NCBI GenBank assembly: GCA_036403235.1
Contig: DASWRI010000055.1
Coordinates: forward strand, 20,060 to 84,059
DNA: 64,000 nucleotides
From: JBGTFE01 sp036403235
GTDB lineage: Bacteria > Acidobacteriota > Blastocatellia > Pyrinomonadales > Pyrinomonadaceae
Reading direction: 5' to 3'
Positions 31,727 to 40,370 of this stretch are shown piece after piece. The notes under the pieces were generated by a model. That model was not told the origin of the DNA, did not search any database, and saw nothing but the letters and a program-made list of their open reading frames with translations. The position numbers were made by a program, and so were the translations under genes. Each line of letters opens with the position of its first letter. Position 1 is the stretch's first letter.

Positions 31727-34603
31727 CTAATCGCAAAAGAAGGCTTTAATTTTATTGTAAAAATTTACGGTATTATCATTGTCCATCTCGCCTTCAAGAT
31801 AAAGATAATCAAACTTTTCGTATTTGAATTTTTCGTTATTTAATTTAAGAAATTCGGTTTCAACGTATTTGCGCCGTAGCTTAAAATCTTCCTGAACGGC
31901 AAAGGCTTTGCCCTTTGTTTCGACAATCAAAACCCTGTGTATTTCTCCGTTTTTTCGCTGAATAATGAGAAAGTCCGGTGTATATCTTCCAACAGGCTTT
32001 CGCTTTTCCGTATAGCAATAAATCCGAAAATCAGTTATATCTTTTTCACCGTTAAAATAAACTTCCAGGTTACAGTCTTTAAGATATTTATCTTTGAGCG
32101 ATTCTTTCAAAAAGTCCTGCTCAAAACTGCTGTCGAATTTATAAGGCAAAAAGTGAAATGATTTATCTTTGCATTGCACGGCGGCTGAATAGCTTTTCTT
32201 ATCGGCGAATTTAATTGAATCGAGCAAATCAAATTTGCCTGTTGCTTCAAGAATCTTGCGAATCTCGGCTTCCTTTTCGCTTTCTTCGCGCTGTAATTCT
32301 TCGGTATTCGTTCCTTTCTCGTCTAATTCCAAAATCTCTTTCGTTTCTTTTTCAGACGGATAAAAATATTTCGGCTTTGGAATTGACTGCAATTTTTCAA
32401 CGAGTAGCATTTGCGCGTCTTGCCGGATAATTTCGCTTCTGGTTTGAAGCTCGCGCCGCGTGTGAAATGCCAGGCGGATTTGTCTTTTAATTTCCGTCAG
32501 ATTGTAAAAGTCATTAAAAAACCTCTCGCCGTTTCCTTCAAAAGTAATCGCTGCAAAAATGCCTTTCAATTCCGTTTCAAATTCTCTTAATTCGGGCAAA
32601 GAAATTAAACCAAAACTTTCTTTGCTGATTTGAAAAAGCCATCTGTCGAAGTTTGCATAATCGCCCTTTTCTTTTTCTAAAACAATTCGAGTTACGGCAT
32701 CGGACGTTCCCAAATTTCTTTGCGTGATAATCGCTTGATTAAGAAAAGTTGCCGCGTCTATTGCTTCGATTTGCTCTTTCGTATTTGCTTCGCCATCAAT
32801 TGTTAAAGTTTCGTATTCAATCTTCAATTGATAAAACTCAACCGCCGGAAGTTTAAGGTAATCAAGCCGTGAAGTCCGTTCAATCATTTCCGCTTCGGTC
32901 GCTTTGCCGACGCTGTTAATTTCGCTGATGCTCGTTTTTTGCTTTTCGGCTAACTGTCTATTGAGAGTTTCGGCATTATCTTTAGAGAGCCAAATCAAAG
33001 CCGTTTCGGTTTTATCTTTTTCGACTTGCCGCAAACATCGACAGCTTGTCTGCAAAACCATATTTTTCGGGCAATCTTTCGCTTGCGATAAAATAACGCT
33101 CGTTAGACTTCGGCAGTCCCAACCTTCCTTTCCAATTTGGACAAGCAAAATAATTTCCTTTCTTGATGAAGGCTCATCGAGAACTTTAAATTCAAGTTCG
33201 CTGTCGGTAGGCTGCGGAAATTCTTTATTGCCTTTGTGGAATTTCAGAATTTTGTTGCTGTCAATTCCTAATTCACCTGTCAGAAACGGATAAACTTCGT
33301 TTTCAAGCCGTTCAATCGTTCCGCAGTAAATAGCTAGTTTCGCGTTCGTTCCGTCTTCGTAAATTTTATTTGAATACTTTTCTTGAAATTCCTCTACGCC
33401 TTTTTTGATAATCTGAAGCGAAGTTAAGCCGCGTTGTTCCGCTTTGATTTCCGGCTTTTTCAAAAAGGTTTTAATGCCTTCGATAAGCGGAAAATAATAA
33501 ACCGTGTTAGTGATTTGTTCCGATTCAAAATTAACAGTTTCGGCAAAAGCAATCTTTTCTTTCTTTTCCAAGTAAGGCGTTCCCGAAAATCCTAAAACGC
33601 TGTTCACGTTTCCTTTAGCATTCCAATTATTAACCACTTGCCGCAACTTTATTTCGTCATCGGTCGCGTGATGAACTTCATCAATAAGAATCTGCAAATT
33701 TGGAATTTTGCCGATAAAGTTTCTTAGCTCGTTTGCTTGCGCGTCTTTTTCATCGTCGGTTTTCTCGAAAAGGTGCCCTGTTTTATCAAGCTCTAAGCGG
33801 TCGAGAATAACCTTTTCGGCATTAACAACCATAATCAAGCCCGTAAGAGTATCAAAAGGCTGATGCCGCGCAATTTTCTGCACGTTCGGATTTTTGGCTT
33901 TGTTGCTTTTCTTTGCTGATTTCGATTCGTCTAAAACTTCAAATTTGATAAGCCGCTTTAAATTGCTTGCCGCTGGTTCTGGAATAACCCAAACCGGCTC
34001 AAACTGTTCGATTGTTTTCAAACTTGGAATAATCGAAGATTTCAAGCCGGAAGGAATTAAGACAAGAAAATTATGAGAGAAAAGTTTGTTTTCCGGCTCA
34101 TTTTGAGCAAAATACAAATCCAAATACATCAAAGATGCCATTAAGAAAGTCTTGCCCGCGCCCATCGGCAAACTAAAAAGATAATCGGCATAATCTACGC
34201 CGTAAAAGATTTTCTTTGCGACATCTTCAAAATCTATCGTCACCGCATTTTCGGCAATGATTCTTTCATTGTTTGAAAGATTCGCAGAAGTATTTCCGGC
34301 TTGCTGTCTGACAAATTCGAAAATCGCTCTGGCGGGAATAGATTTTTCAATCGCTTCTCTCGATACAACTGAAATGTTAAGTTTTGTTAAGTCTTCTTTC
34401 TGCGTAAAAAAACCTTCGCTCAAAAGCTGCCAAAGCGGTTTGTTTAGCCCGGCAATCTTCAAAAAAAGATAAACTTCAATCGCTTCAATTTGCGGCTCGC
34501 GCAAGTTGCCTTTATTCCGAATATAATCGACAACCGATTTTATTTTGCATTCCGGCGAATTTAGCCAAAGTTTAGCTTTTCTTTGAATGATGTCATTAAA
34601 CAT
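31727..34603 (-). CDS. res: Type III restriction endonuclease subunit (Res)
   Basis: A 958-residue superfamily 2 translocase-nuclease. Walker A is FSLPMGAGKTFLMAS (near residue 150), motif II DEVHH (near 304), motif III GFSGTPYLEKK, and the late helicase motifs lie in IGKEGWDCRSLTSVIL and QTSCRCLRQ. The C-terminal PD-(D/E)xK nuclease is visible as YTPDFLII (near 876) and VETKGKAF (near 895). With Mod it cleaves unmodified DNA after ATP-driven movement. It begins the operon; 229 bases separate it from the divergent DUF5677-like gene. Confidence 0.92.
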   Translation of the reverse strand: MFNDIIQRKAKLWLNSPECKIKSVVDYIRNKGNLREPQIEAIEVYLFLKIAGLNKPLWQLLSEGFFTQKEDLTKLNISVVSREAIEKSIPARAIFEFVRQQAGNTSANLSNNERIIAENAVTIDFEDVAKKIFYGVDYADYLFSLPMGAGKTFLMASLMYLDLYFAQNEPENKLFSHNFLVLIPSGLKSSIIPSLKTIEQFEPVWVIPEPAASNLKRLIKFEVLDESKSAKKSNKAKNPNVQKIARHQPFDTLTGLIMVVNAEKVILDRLELDKTGHLFEKTDDEKDAQANELRNFIGKIPNLQILIDEVHHATDDEIKLRQVVNNWNAKGNVNSVLGFSGTPYLEKKEKIAFAETVNFESEQITNTVYYFPLIEGIKTFLKKPEIKAEQRGLTSLQIIKKGVEEFQEKYSNKIYEDGTNAKLAIYCGTIERLENEVYPFLTGELGIDSNKILKFHKGNKEFPQPTDSELEFKVLDEPSSRKEIILLVQIGKEGWDCRSLTSVILSQAKDCPKNMVLQTSCRCLRQVEKDKTETALIWLSKDNAETLNRQLAEKQKTSISEINSVGKATEAEMIERTSRLDYLKLPAVEFYQLKIEYETLTIDGEANTKEQIEAIDAATFLNQAIITQRNLGTSDAVTRIVLEKEKGDYANFDRWLFQISKESFGLISLPELREFETELKGIFAAITFEGNGERFFNDFYNLTEIKRQIRLAFHTRRELQTRSEIIRQDAQMLLVEKLQSIPKPKYFYPSEKETKEILELDEKGTNTEELQREESEKEAEIRKILEATGKFDLLDSIKFADKKSYSAAVQCKDKSFHFLPYKFDSSFEQDFLKESLKDKYLKDCNLEVYFNGEKDITDFRIYCYTEKRKPVGRYTPDFLIIQRKNGEIHRVLIVETKGKAFAVQEDFKLRRKYVETEFLKLNNEKFKYEKFDYLYLEGEMDNDNTVNFYNKIKAFFCD

Positions 34604-34832
34604 AAAGGCAACAAGGACTTGCTACAAAAAAGCAAACAAAGCATTTTGAGATAAAAAAATGAATCGAAAGGATTGTAGCAAAGGTAATTAATTTTAGCGA
34701 ATTACAGAAAAACCCTCAACTGATACTAAAGAATCGGAGTAGTTTTGTTTGTTTAACTGATAAGTGAATTTGCGAATCTCAGCTTTTTTTTGATAATCTG
34801 CGGCGCAGTTACGAAATTAACGGAAAATATCT

Positions 34833-35753
34833 ATGAACACTAACGAAATACACAATTTACCTCCCGAAAGCCCTGAGATTCTTGCATTATCTCATAAATT
34901 CGCCGATGCCAATTACACAGGTATCGAAATTGTCAGCGATTATATGAAGCAATACAAAGACCTAATTATCAAACTTCCAAGCAAACCGGCAAGCGCCAAA
35001 CGGGATGATGCGCTTAAAGCACTTTGGACACGCGCTTATGCTTGGATTTTGAGCCTAAGAACATTGAAACAAACGGCACATTATCAAGCAATCTCGACTG
35101 CAAGCAGAACTTTACTTGAAACAACAGTAGATATTCTTTTTCTTTACGCCGACAAAACTGATAAAACCGCTGAAAAAATGTTTGCTTTCGCATTTTCAGA
35201 GCAATTTAAGGCTGCTGAGCAGATAGTTAATTTTTTTAAAGAAAACGACGAAACTCTCCCAGATGAATATGTAGAACAACAGAAATTCTATAAATCTCAG
35301 TTGCCAAATATCCAAATGTTCCGTAACACCTATTGGCAGACTCCGAAGCAAAAACAAAAACAAGTAAACGCTGAGCATCCAAATAGATGGACAGGTCAAG
35401 ATTTAGGGAGTGATGTAAGAAAAATTGACAAAATTTGTGGCGAAATAATTAAACGTAATCTGAATATATCTCTAGGTCGGTTTTATCGAACCGAATATCG
35501 TAGGATAAATTGGCACATTCACGCAGGGTTAGCTAGTTTACATAGCAGAACGGGAAAGAAAATGCCAGCAGAAACTTATGATATTACTGTCGGTATATCT
35601 CTGCGATGGTGTGCTGATTTTGCTTTTTTTTGCACTCAAATAGTCTTGACTGATTTTCAATATACAGTTGCAATTTCTGACTTATCAGACGAATGGAAAC
35701 GCTTGCAGAATTATCGAAACAAAGTTTGGATTGGCATTATGGACAAAGATTAA
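34833..35753 (+). CDS. DUF5677-like hypothetical protein
   Basis: A 306-residue helical protein. The segment from TASRTLLETTVDILFLYADK to NWHIHAGLASLHSRTG recalls the DUF5677/AbiV-like helical families, in which paired Arg/Glu and His residues recur (RTLLET, WHIHAG). Such genes are frequent in defence islands but have no settled biochemistry. It is divergent from the Res gene and is the last gene of E1 before the att site. The family call is from pattern memory. Confidence 0.5.
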   Translation: MNTNEIHNLPPESPEILALSHKFADANYTGIEIVSDYMKQYKDLIIKLPSKPASAKRDDALKALWTRAYAWILSLRTLKQTAHYQAISTASRTLLETTVDILFLYADKTDKTAEKMFAFAFSEQFKAAEQIVNFFKENDETLPDEYVEQQKFYKSQLPNIQMFRNTYWQTPKQKQKQVNAEHPNRWTGQDLGSDVRKIDKICGEIIKRNLNISLGRFYRTEYRRINWHIHAGLASLHSRTGKKMPAETYDITVGISLRWCADFAFFCTQIVLTDFQYTVAISDLSDEWKRLQNYRNKVWIGIMDKD

Positions 35754-36194
35754 GTTTTTACAGGGGCAAATGAAATTTTTTCGAGATGAATCAATAAAAT
35801 CAAAATGTTTCTGAATATCGTCTTGATTCGTGTTGCGTTCAAATCTTCCGCACATAATAGGCAATTAAATATTGATTATAACTCATTATTTCTGTGTGCC
35901 AATTGTGTGCCAAGTGTGCCAAATCAAGCAAATTGGAAGGAAACTTAAAAAAACTAAAATACGAATAATGCTAAATAAAATGAAGTATTTTGAAGTTAAT
36001 TAAATGCAGAAAACTCTTTTTTAAGACTTAAAATCCTGTGCCCTCTATTGGATTAAATAGTGTGTCGTTGGTGTGTCAAAGCTATCAAAACTGACAAAAT
36101 TTTGATAAAACCGAAACGAACGGAAAATAACTATTTGTGCGATAAAACCTAACTTTTCCAAACTCAACAGAACTGAAAACAACAACCATTTACA
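35754..36194. other. Non-coding right end of E1 with direct-repeat clusters
   Basis: No gene. It holds three GTGTGCC repeats (35894-35924, units of 9-11 bases) and the paired GTGTGTC repeat identical to the E1 left end (36060-36080). The last 60 bases (CCAAACTCAACAGAACTGAA and following) resemble the bases before the fourth att copy near 57770. These are the expected ingredients of an attR arm region. Confidence 0.65.
36060..36080 (+). repeat. Tandem direct repeat, E1 right arm site
   Basis: GTGTGTCGTT followed by GGTGTGTCAAA, identical over 21 bases to 24468-24488. It lies 114 bases from the att copy. Confidence 0.65.
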
Positions 36195-36250
36195 ACTGAA
36201 AATCCGCGTGTCGGCAGTTCAATTCTGTCCCAAGCCACCATTTTTATTGA
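36195..36250 (+). repeat. att copy 2 (E1/E2 junction)
   Basis: A 56-base copy of the tRNA-Phe 3' part, identical to copy 1. There is no 5' tRNA half, so it is not a functional tRNA gene. Confidence 0.92.
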
Positions 36251-36286
36251 CTTTGAGCGTGGCTTTTGTCGCGCTCTTTGCTTTTG

Positions 36287-36310
36287 GGACACTTTCAAGG
36301 ACACTTTCAA
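36287..36310 (+). repeat. Tandem 12-bp direct repeat, E2 left arm site
   Basis: GGACACTTTCAA twice in tandem, 36 bases inside att copy 2. The matching repeat at the other end of E2 is GAGGACACATT twice (46061-46082). Confidence 0.62.
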
Positions 36311-36373
36311 CTTCAATGCTTCTCAATGTGTCATTAATTTTCAAATAATAATAGACTAAATTCACTAGAAACA

Positions 36374-36412
36374 AAAAGGCTTCCTTAGATTAGTTTTTCA
36401 AGAAAGCCTTTT
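36374..36412 (-). terminator. Terminator of the E2 SWIM gene
   Basis: AAAAGGCTTCCTT (36374-36386) pairs with AAGAAAGCCTTTT (36400-36412) with one mismatch, five bases after the SWIM stop. Read on the minus strand the right side ends in a T run. Confidence 0.72.
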
Positions 36413-36416
36413 ATTT

Positions 36417-36686
36417 TTATACCGCTTGTCTTTGCCTTGCTAATCCAACGTGCAGACTCAAAGCTGCTACCGCGTGATAGCAAACCAATCCTTTTTCCGC
36501 GCCTTTACAGGTGCATTCCACTATTTTGTAACCGTTATTCGATTTCTTACAGGTTACGGTGTAATAACCGCCTTTGCTTCCCGATACGCGATACTGTCCG
36601 AAGTAATTGAATTTGACTTGTGGGCGAATCGTTTTTGCTTTGGCGATTGCCTTTTCAAGTTGTGTTTTTGCTTTTAAGATGAACAT
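36417..36686 (-). CDS. Small SWIM zinc-finger protein of E2
   Basis: An 89-residue homologue of the E1 protein at 25765: same length, same C58-x-C60-x8-C69-x-H71 motif (ECTCKGAEKGLVCYH), differing mainly by conservative changes. Retention of this gene and its divergent HTH partner in two elements with unrelated integrases and cargo suggests that it belongs to the core life-cycle control of this element family. Confidence 0.76.
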   Translation of the reverse strand: MFILKAKTQLEKAIAKAKTIRPQVKFNYFGQYRVSGSKGGYYTVTCKKSNNGYKIVECTCKGAEKGLVCYHAVAALSLHVGLARQRQAV

Positions 36687-36712
36687 TTTGTTTTTGTCCT
36701 TTTATTTGAATT

Positions 36713-36729
36713 GATTGACTTATTCAATC
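36713..36729. promoter_or_regulatory. Conserved dyad between SWIM and HTH genes of E2
   Basis: GATTGA-CTTAT-TCAATC is an inverted repeat corresponding to GATTGATTAATCAATC in E1, at the same distance (about 27 bases) from the SWIM start. Confidence 0.6.
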
Positions 36730-36814
36730 TATATTTAATATACCAATTCTGGAATAATATTACAAGCAAAACTTCCAGTTGCGGAACATTTATTTTTGGA
36801 TTAAAATATTGTCT

Positions 36815-37009
36815 ATGAAACTTCTAAGCGTGAAAGATGTCGCTGAAAAATTAGGTATTAGCGATAGGCGAGTTAGAGCAATGATTAAAGAAGGAAAGAT
36901 AAAAGCTATCCAAGTAGGTAGCGGTTACGTTATTGAAGAAAACGAACTTGGAAACGTCAAAACTTATGGGAAAGCGGGACGACCACCGAAAGTAGATGGA
37001 AAAAATTGA
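36815..37009 (+). CDS. HTH_17/excisionase-type regulator of E2
   Basis: A 64-residue winged HTH protein: LLSVKDVAEKLGISDRRVRA then MIKEGKIKAIQVGSGYVIEE and a basic C terminus (AGRPPKVDGKN) recalling the E1 protein (TGRPKKKINL). I start it at the Met at 36815 rather than the upstream in-frame start, since homology begins there. It overlaps the HNH-TIR start by 14 bases, so the regulator and the effector cluster are translationally coupled. Confidence 0.82.
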   Translation: MKLLSVKDVAEKLGISDRRVRAMIKEGKIKAIQVGSGYVIEENELGNVKTYGKAGRPPKVDGKN

Positions 37010-39269
37010 AATTGAAAACTTAATATTGAAACAACTTTACGACTGGTGGGAAAGGCACAGAGGTAGCTCTGTTTATTACATTTTTGAACAAATGGAAGGC
37101 GTAGAGGAAAAGGTGTTTTCAAGAATTGCGGATAAACTTGAAGAAGATAATTTTATCAAGGGAATAGGACAATCAGAATCGTGCGATATTACCGCTTATG
37201 GAATCCTTGAAGCTGAAGAACGAGGTCTTATTGACTCTAAAAAAGTCAACCACTATGAAAACATCAGATTTGAAATATTGAAGTCAGCAGCAGAAGTTTA
37301 TGAAGTCGAAGGCAGAAATGGTGAAGCTGAATCAAAGAAAATAATTCAGGAAAATGATTTTAATGAAGATGAGTTTCATAACAATCTTAGGATGATAGAT
37401 GAGTTAAATTTAATAAATTCAAGTAATGGTTGGTATTTTAGAAGCACAACAGTCGGACGCGAAAAGTTTAAATTACTCACAGAGGCTAATAAAACAAATA
37501 ATAATTCCGCAAAAAAGTCTAAGGCTGTTCCTTCAAAAACAATTAAAAAGTTATTTGCACTTTCTGGAAATAAATGTGCCTTTCCGCATTGTTCTTCGTT
37601 ATTGGTTGATGAAAAAAGCGGCTCTATAATTGGGGAGATTTGTCATATTAAGGGAAAAAATCCAGGTAGTCCTAGATATGATGAGACGCAAACAGATGAA
37701 CAAAGAAATTCTTTTGATAATCTAATCTTGATGTGTCCAATTCATCATAAAATTATTGATGATAATGCAGAAACTTATACGGCAGAGCGATTGCAAGAAA
37801 TTAAAAACAGTTTAGAATTAAGCCCAATTTCTTCCGCCAAGCTAAATACAGAACAGCAAATTTTGGAAAAAACGCTCGAAAAACACCTGCGCTTGAACCC
37901 TGATACAACAATTAAAACAGAAGAATATGACGTAGCACTATCATTTGCGGGTGAAGATAGAAAATATGTCGAAGAAGTCGCTAGCGAGTTAAAAAGATTA
38001 GGTGTTCACGTTTTCTACGATAACTTTGAAAAGGTCAATCTTTGGGGAAAGGATTTATATACGCATCTTCAAAATATCTATCAAAATCAAGCCAAATATA
38101 CTGTTATTTTTATATCGGAACATTACGCTAAAAAGTTGTGGACAAATCACGAAAGAAAAATGGCACAGGCGCGGGCTTTTACCGAATCAAGAGAATATAT
38201 TTTGCCTGCGAGATTTGATAATACGGAGATAGAAGGAATCTTACCAACGACAGGATATGTTGATTTAAGAAAACTTTCTCCGCAGGAGTTTTGCATTCTT
38301 ATTTGTGAAAAATTAGGCGTTACAAACTCTGAAAAGGTTGCAACAGACATTAACGAGTCGCAGTTTAATGATGAAATTTATCCCCCGATTTCTTTAAACC
38401 AAACTTCATTATATGGTTATATAACGGGCAGCTCTAAAATTAGAATGCTCGACCGTCGTTTGGCTGATATGTATGGATTGCCTCTTGATACTACTCAAGA
38501 TAGCTCGCTGTGGCTTTTAGAGCAGGCACAAAGATTAGGAATAGAAAATGTTGCCGAACTAGACGAAGCCGTTAAGGCTAATGGTGAAATAGCATTCAAT
38601 ATGGGGAGATTTTGGCGTCCTCAAGAGAAAGTAAATGCAGGATTCTCACTAAGTCTGGTGTTCCAAGTATTAGTCGCGCAATTTGGCTCGATTGATAAGA
38701 TTAATGAATTCTATGCTTCCTTAAAATACACAAGCGGAGCATTCAAAGATATTTTAGATAATTTTGACCAAGCTATAATGTATGCAGCCAAAGATACAAA
38801 AAATGCCACTAACCCATACATTCTGGAAAAATTATGGACTAGAAACGGTGGTGTCAATATAACCACTTCAAGTGAAATGATTCCAGACTTCCCTAATGTA
38901 TTAATTAGATTCCGTTTTTCGGGCGATAATAAAGACTTTTGGGAGCAACCATTTGATTGCAGAGGTTCAATTCGGCTTTTTGAGGGGCAAGGCTGGACTG
39001 AAATTTGGAATTTTCCGCACACACAGAATCATTGTAGCTACGGAATATTTATGATTCGTTGGCGCTCGGCTAATCCCGATGTTCGTATTGCTACCACTGT
39101 AGCTTATTCTCCCGAAAACGCTACTGAGGAAAAGATTGGAAAATTTGGCTATATGTGCGGCACTAATTGCGAACAACCATTGTTCAAATTTGCAGATACT
39201 CTTAATGGCAATGAATCAAATTTGGTTGATATTTATTACGAGTTGAAGTTTTGGCAAGCCGCACCCTAA
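36996..39269 (+). CDS. Winged-helix / HNH / TIR fusion, putative defence effector
   Basis: A 757-residue multidomain protein. Residues 1-160 look like tandem winged helices. Residues 180-272 are an HNH nuclease with zinc ligands C194, C199 and C247 and catalytic H217, N242 and H251 (GEICHIKG, FDNLILMCPIHHKIID). Residues 310-440 are a TIR domain: EEYDVALSFAGEDRKYVEE through RLGVHVFYDN and VIFISEHYAKKLWTNHERKM, with E386 at the usual catalytic position. Residues 460-757 are a C-terminal domain I do not recognise. The HNH resembles that of CBASS Cap5 effectors, but there is no SAVED domain. TIR domains of defence systems cleave NAD+. First gene of a three-HNH cluster. Confidence 0.85.
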   Translation: MEKIEIENLILKQLYDWWERHRGSSVYYIFEQMEGVEEKVFSRIADKLEEDNFIKGIGQSESCDITAYGILEAEERGLIDSKKVNHYENIRFEILKSAAEVYEVEGRNGEAESKKIIQENDFNEDEFHNNLRMIDELNLINSSNGWYFRSTTVGREKFKLLTEANKTNNNSAKKSKAVPSKTIKKLFALSGNKCAFPHCSSLLVDEKSGSIIGEICHIKGKNPGSPRYDETQTDEQRNSFDNLILMCPIHHKIIDDNAETYTAERLQEIKNSLELSPISSAKLNTEQQILEKTLEKHLRLNPDTTIKTEEYDVALSFAGEDRKYVEEVASELKRLGVHVFYDNFEKVNLWGKDLYTHLQNIYQNQAKYTVIFISEHYAKKLWTNHERKMAQARAFTESREYILPARFDNTEIEGILPTTGYVDLRKLSPQEFCILICEKLGVTNSEKVATDINESQFNDEIYPPISLNQTSLYGYITGSSKIRMLDRRLADMYGLPLDTTQDSSLWLLEQAQRLGIENVAELDEAVKANGEIAFNMGRFWRPQEKVNAGFSLSLVFQVLVAQFGSIDKINEFYASLKYTSGAFKDILDNFDQAIMYAAKDTKNATNPYILEKLWTRNGGVNITTSSEMIPDFPNVLIRFRFSGDNKDFWEQPFDCRGSIRLFEGQGWTEIWNFPHTQNHCSYGIFMIRWRSANPDVRIATTVAYSPENATEEKIGKFGYMCGTNCEQPLFKFADTLNGNESNLVDIYYELKFWQAAP

Positions 39270-39328
39270 TAAAAATTACATACTAATTTCTTGAATGAGT
39301 AAAGAAAGTTAAAATAAGTAAAAATAAT

Positions 39329-40282
39329 ATGGCTTTAGCTTATCCATCATTACCTACGATTAAAAGATTGTTCGCAGTTTCAGGAAATCAATGTGCCTTT
39401 CCGAAATGTCCTTTGCCTCTAGTTGACGAAGATTCGGGGAAAGTTACAGGCAGAATTTGCCACATAAAAGCTCAAAATGCAGGCGGCGCAAGATATGATG
39501 CCAGTCAAACCGATGAAGAAAGACACGGTTTTGATAATCTTGTTTTAATGTGTCCGATTCACCACGACGTAATTGATAGTGATGAAGATTCTTACACCGT
39601 TGAAAGATTACTTAAAATCAAATCTGAACACGAAGGAGCGTTTCAAGATGGTCAAGAACCAACGAATGAAATTGCGAGCACTCTAATAGATAATTCCCAA
39701 AATTCTGTAAATATCTCACTAACAACGAGCCAAAACCAAAGTGGCGGACAAACTGCAAATCAAATTTACAATTTATTACAGCCAAATGTTTCTGCCAGCG
39801 ATTGGGAAAATGAAATTCAGAGAAAAAGATATTCCCACGACTTAGAAATTTTTAAACAGTCAGACGAGCTTTTACCCGAAGAAAATCTTGAAAGAATTCT
39901 AGGGAAGATATTTGGAAGCCATCAATATAGAGATAATGATTTTATTTTTATTGGGAACTTTATTGAATTCGCTGAAAAGAAAAAGAATCAATATTTAGAT
40001 GAAGAAATAAACGAAGCATATAATCAACTTACAGACAATCTAAACAAATTGGCGTATTTTTTAGGTATGAAATTCTTTATCTATCCTGATAACCAAAAGT
40101 CAGAAAATATGAGTTTTTGTATGCAACCTGATTTAAATCCTGATAGAGGAATGTTAGGTCTTGACCCAGAATATAGTGGAATTTACAGCAAATTAACTGA
40201 TGAATTAAATATTCTGCTTAGAGATGTTCAGCAATCATATACGGAATATCGTAGAGCAGTAAAAGAAAATTTAGTAATTTGA
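39329..40282 (+). CDS. HNH nuclease with unknown C-terminal domain (second HNH)
   Basis: A 317-residue protein. Residues 8-101 are an HNH domain very similar to its neighbours: C22, C27, H45 (ICHIKA), N70, C75 and H79 (DNLVLMCPIHHDVID). A Gln/Asn/Ser-rich linker (about 115-150) leads to a helical C-terminal domain with FFIYPDNQKSENMSF that differs from the other two proteins. The layout of constant nuclease plus variable domain is that of defence effectors whose C terminus senses a ligand or binds a partner. It follows the HNH-TIR gene by 59 bases on the same strand. Confidence 0.8.
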   Translation: MALAYPSLPTIKRLFAVSGNQCAFPKCPLPLVDEDSGKVTGRICHIKAQNAGGARYDASQTDEERHGFDNLVLMCPIHHDVIDSDEDSYTVERLLKIKSEHEGAFQDGQEPTNEIASTLIDNSQNSVNISLTTSQNQSGGQTANQIYNLLQPNVSASDWENEIQRKRYSHDLEIFKQSDELLPEENLERILGKIFGSHQYRDNDFIFIGNFIEFAEKKKNQYLDEEINEAYNQLTDNLNKLAYFLGMKFFIYPDNQKSENMSFCMQPDLNPDRGMLGLDPEYSGIYSKLTDELNILLRDVQQSYTEYRRAVKENLVI

Positions 40283-40370
40283 ATGAAAACTCTTCCTTCT
40301 ATCTTTCGCCCTTGCTATTATTATGGCAATTTCACTTATTCGATAAAAGCAATTAAAAGTAATTATTAAT

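Noticed and set aside
36195..36250. Possible second and third tRNA-Phe genes at 36.2 and 46.15 kb
   Set aside because: Only the 3' part from the anticodon arm is present; acceptor 5' strand and D arm are missing, so they are att copies.
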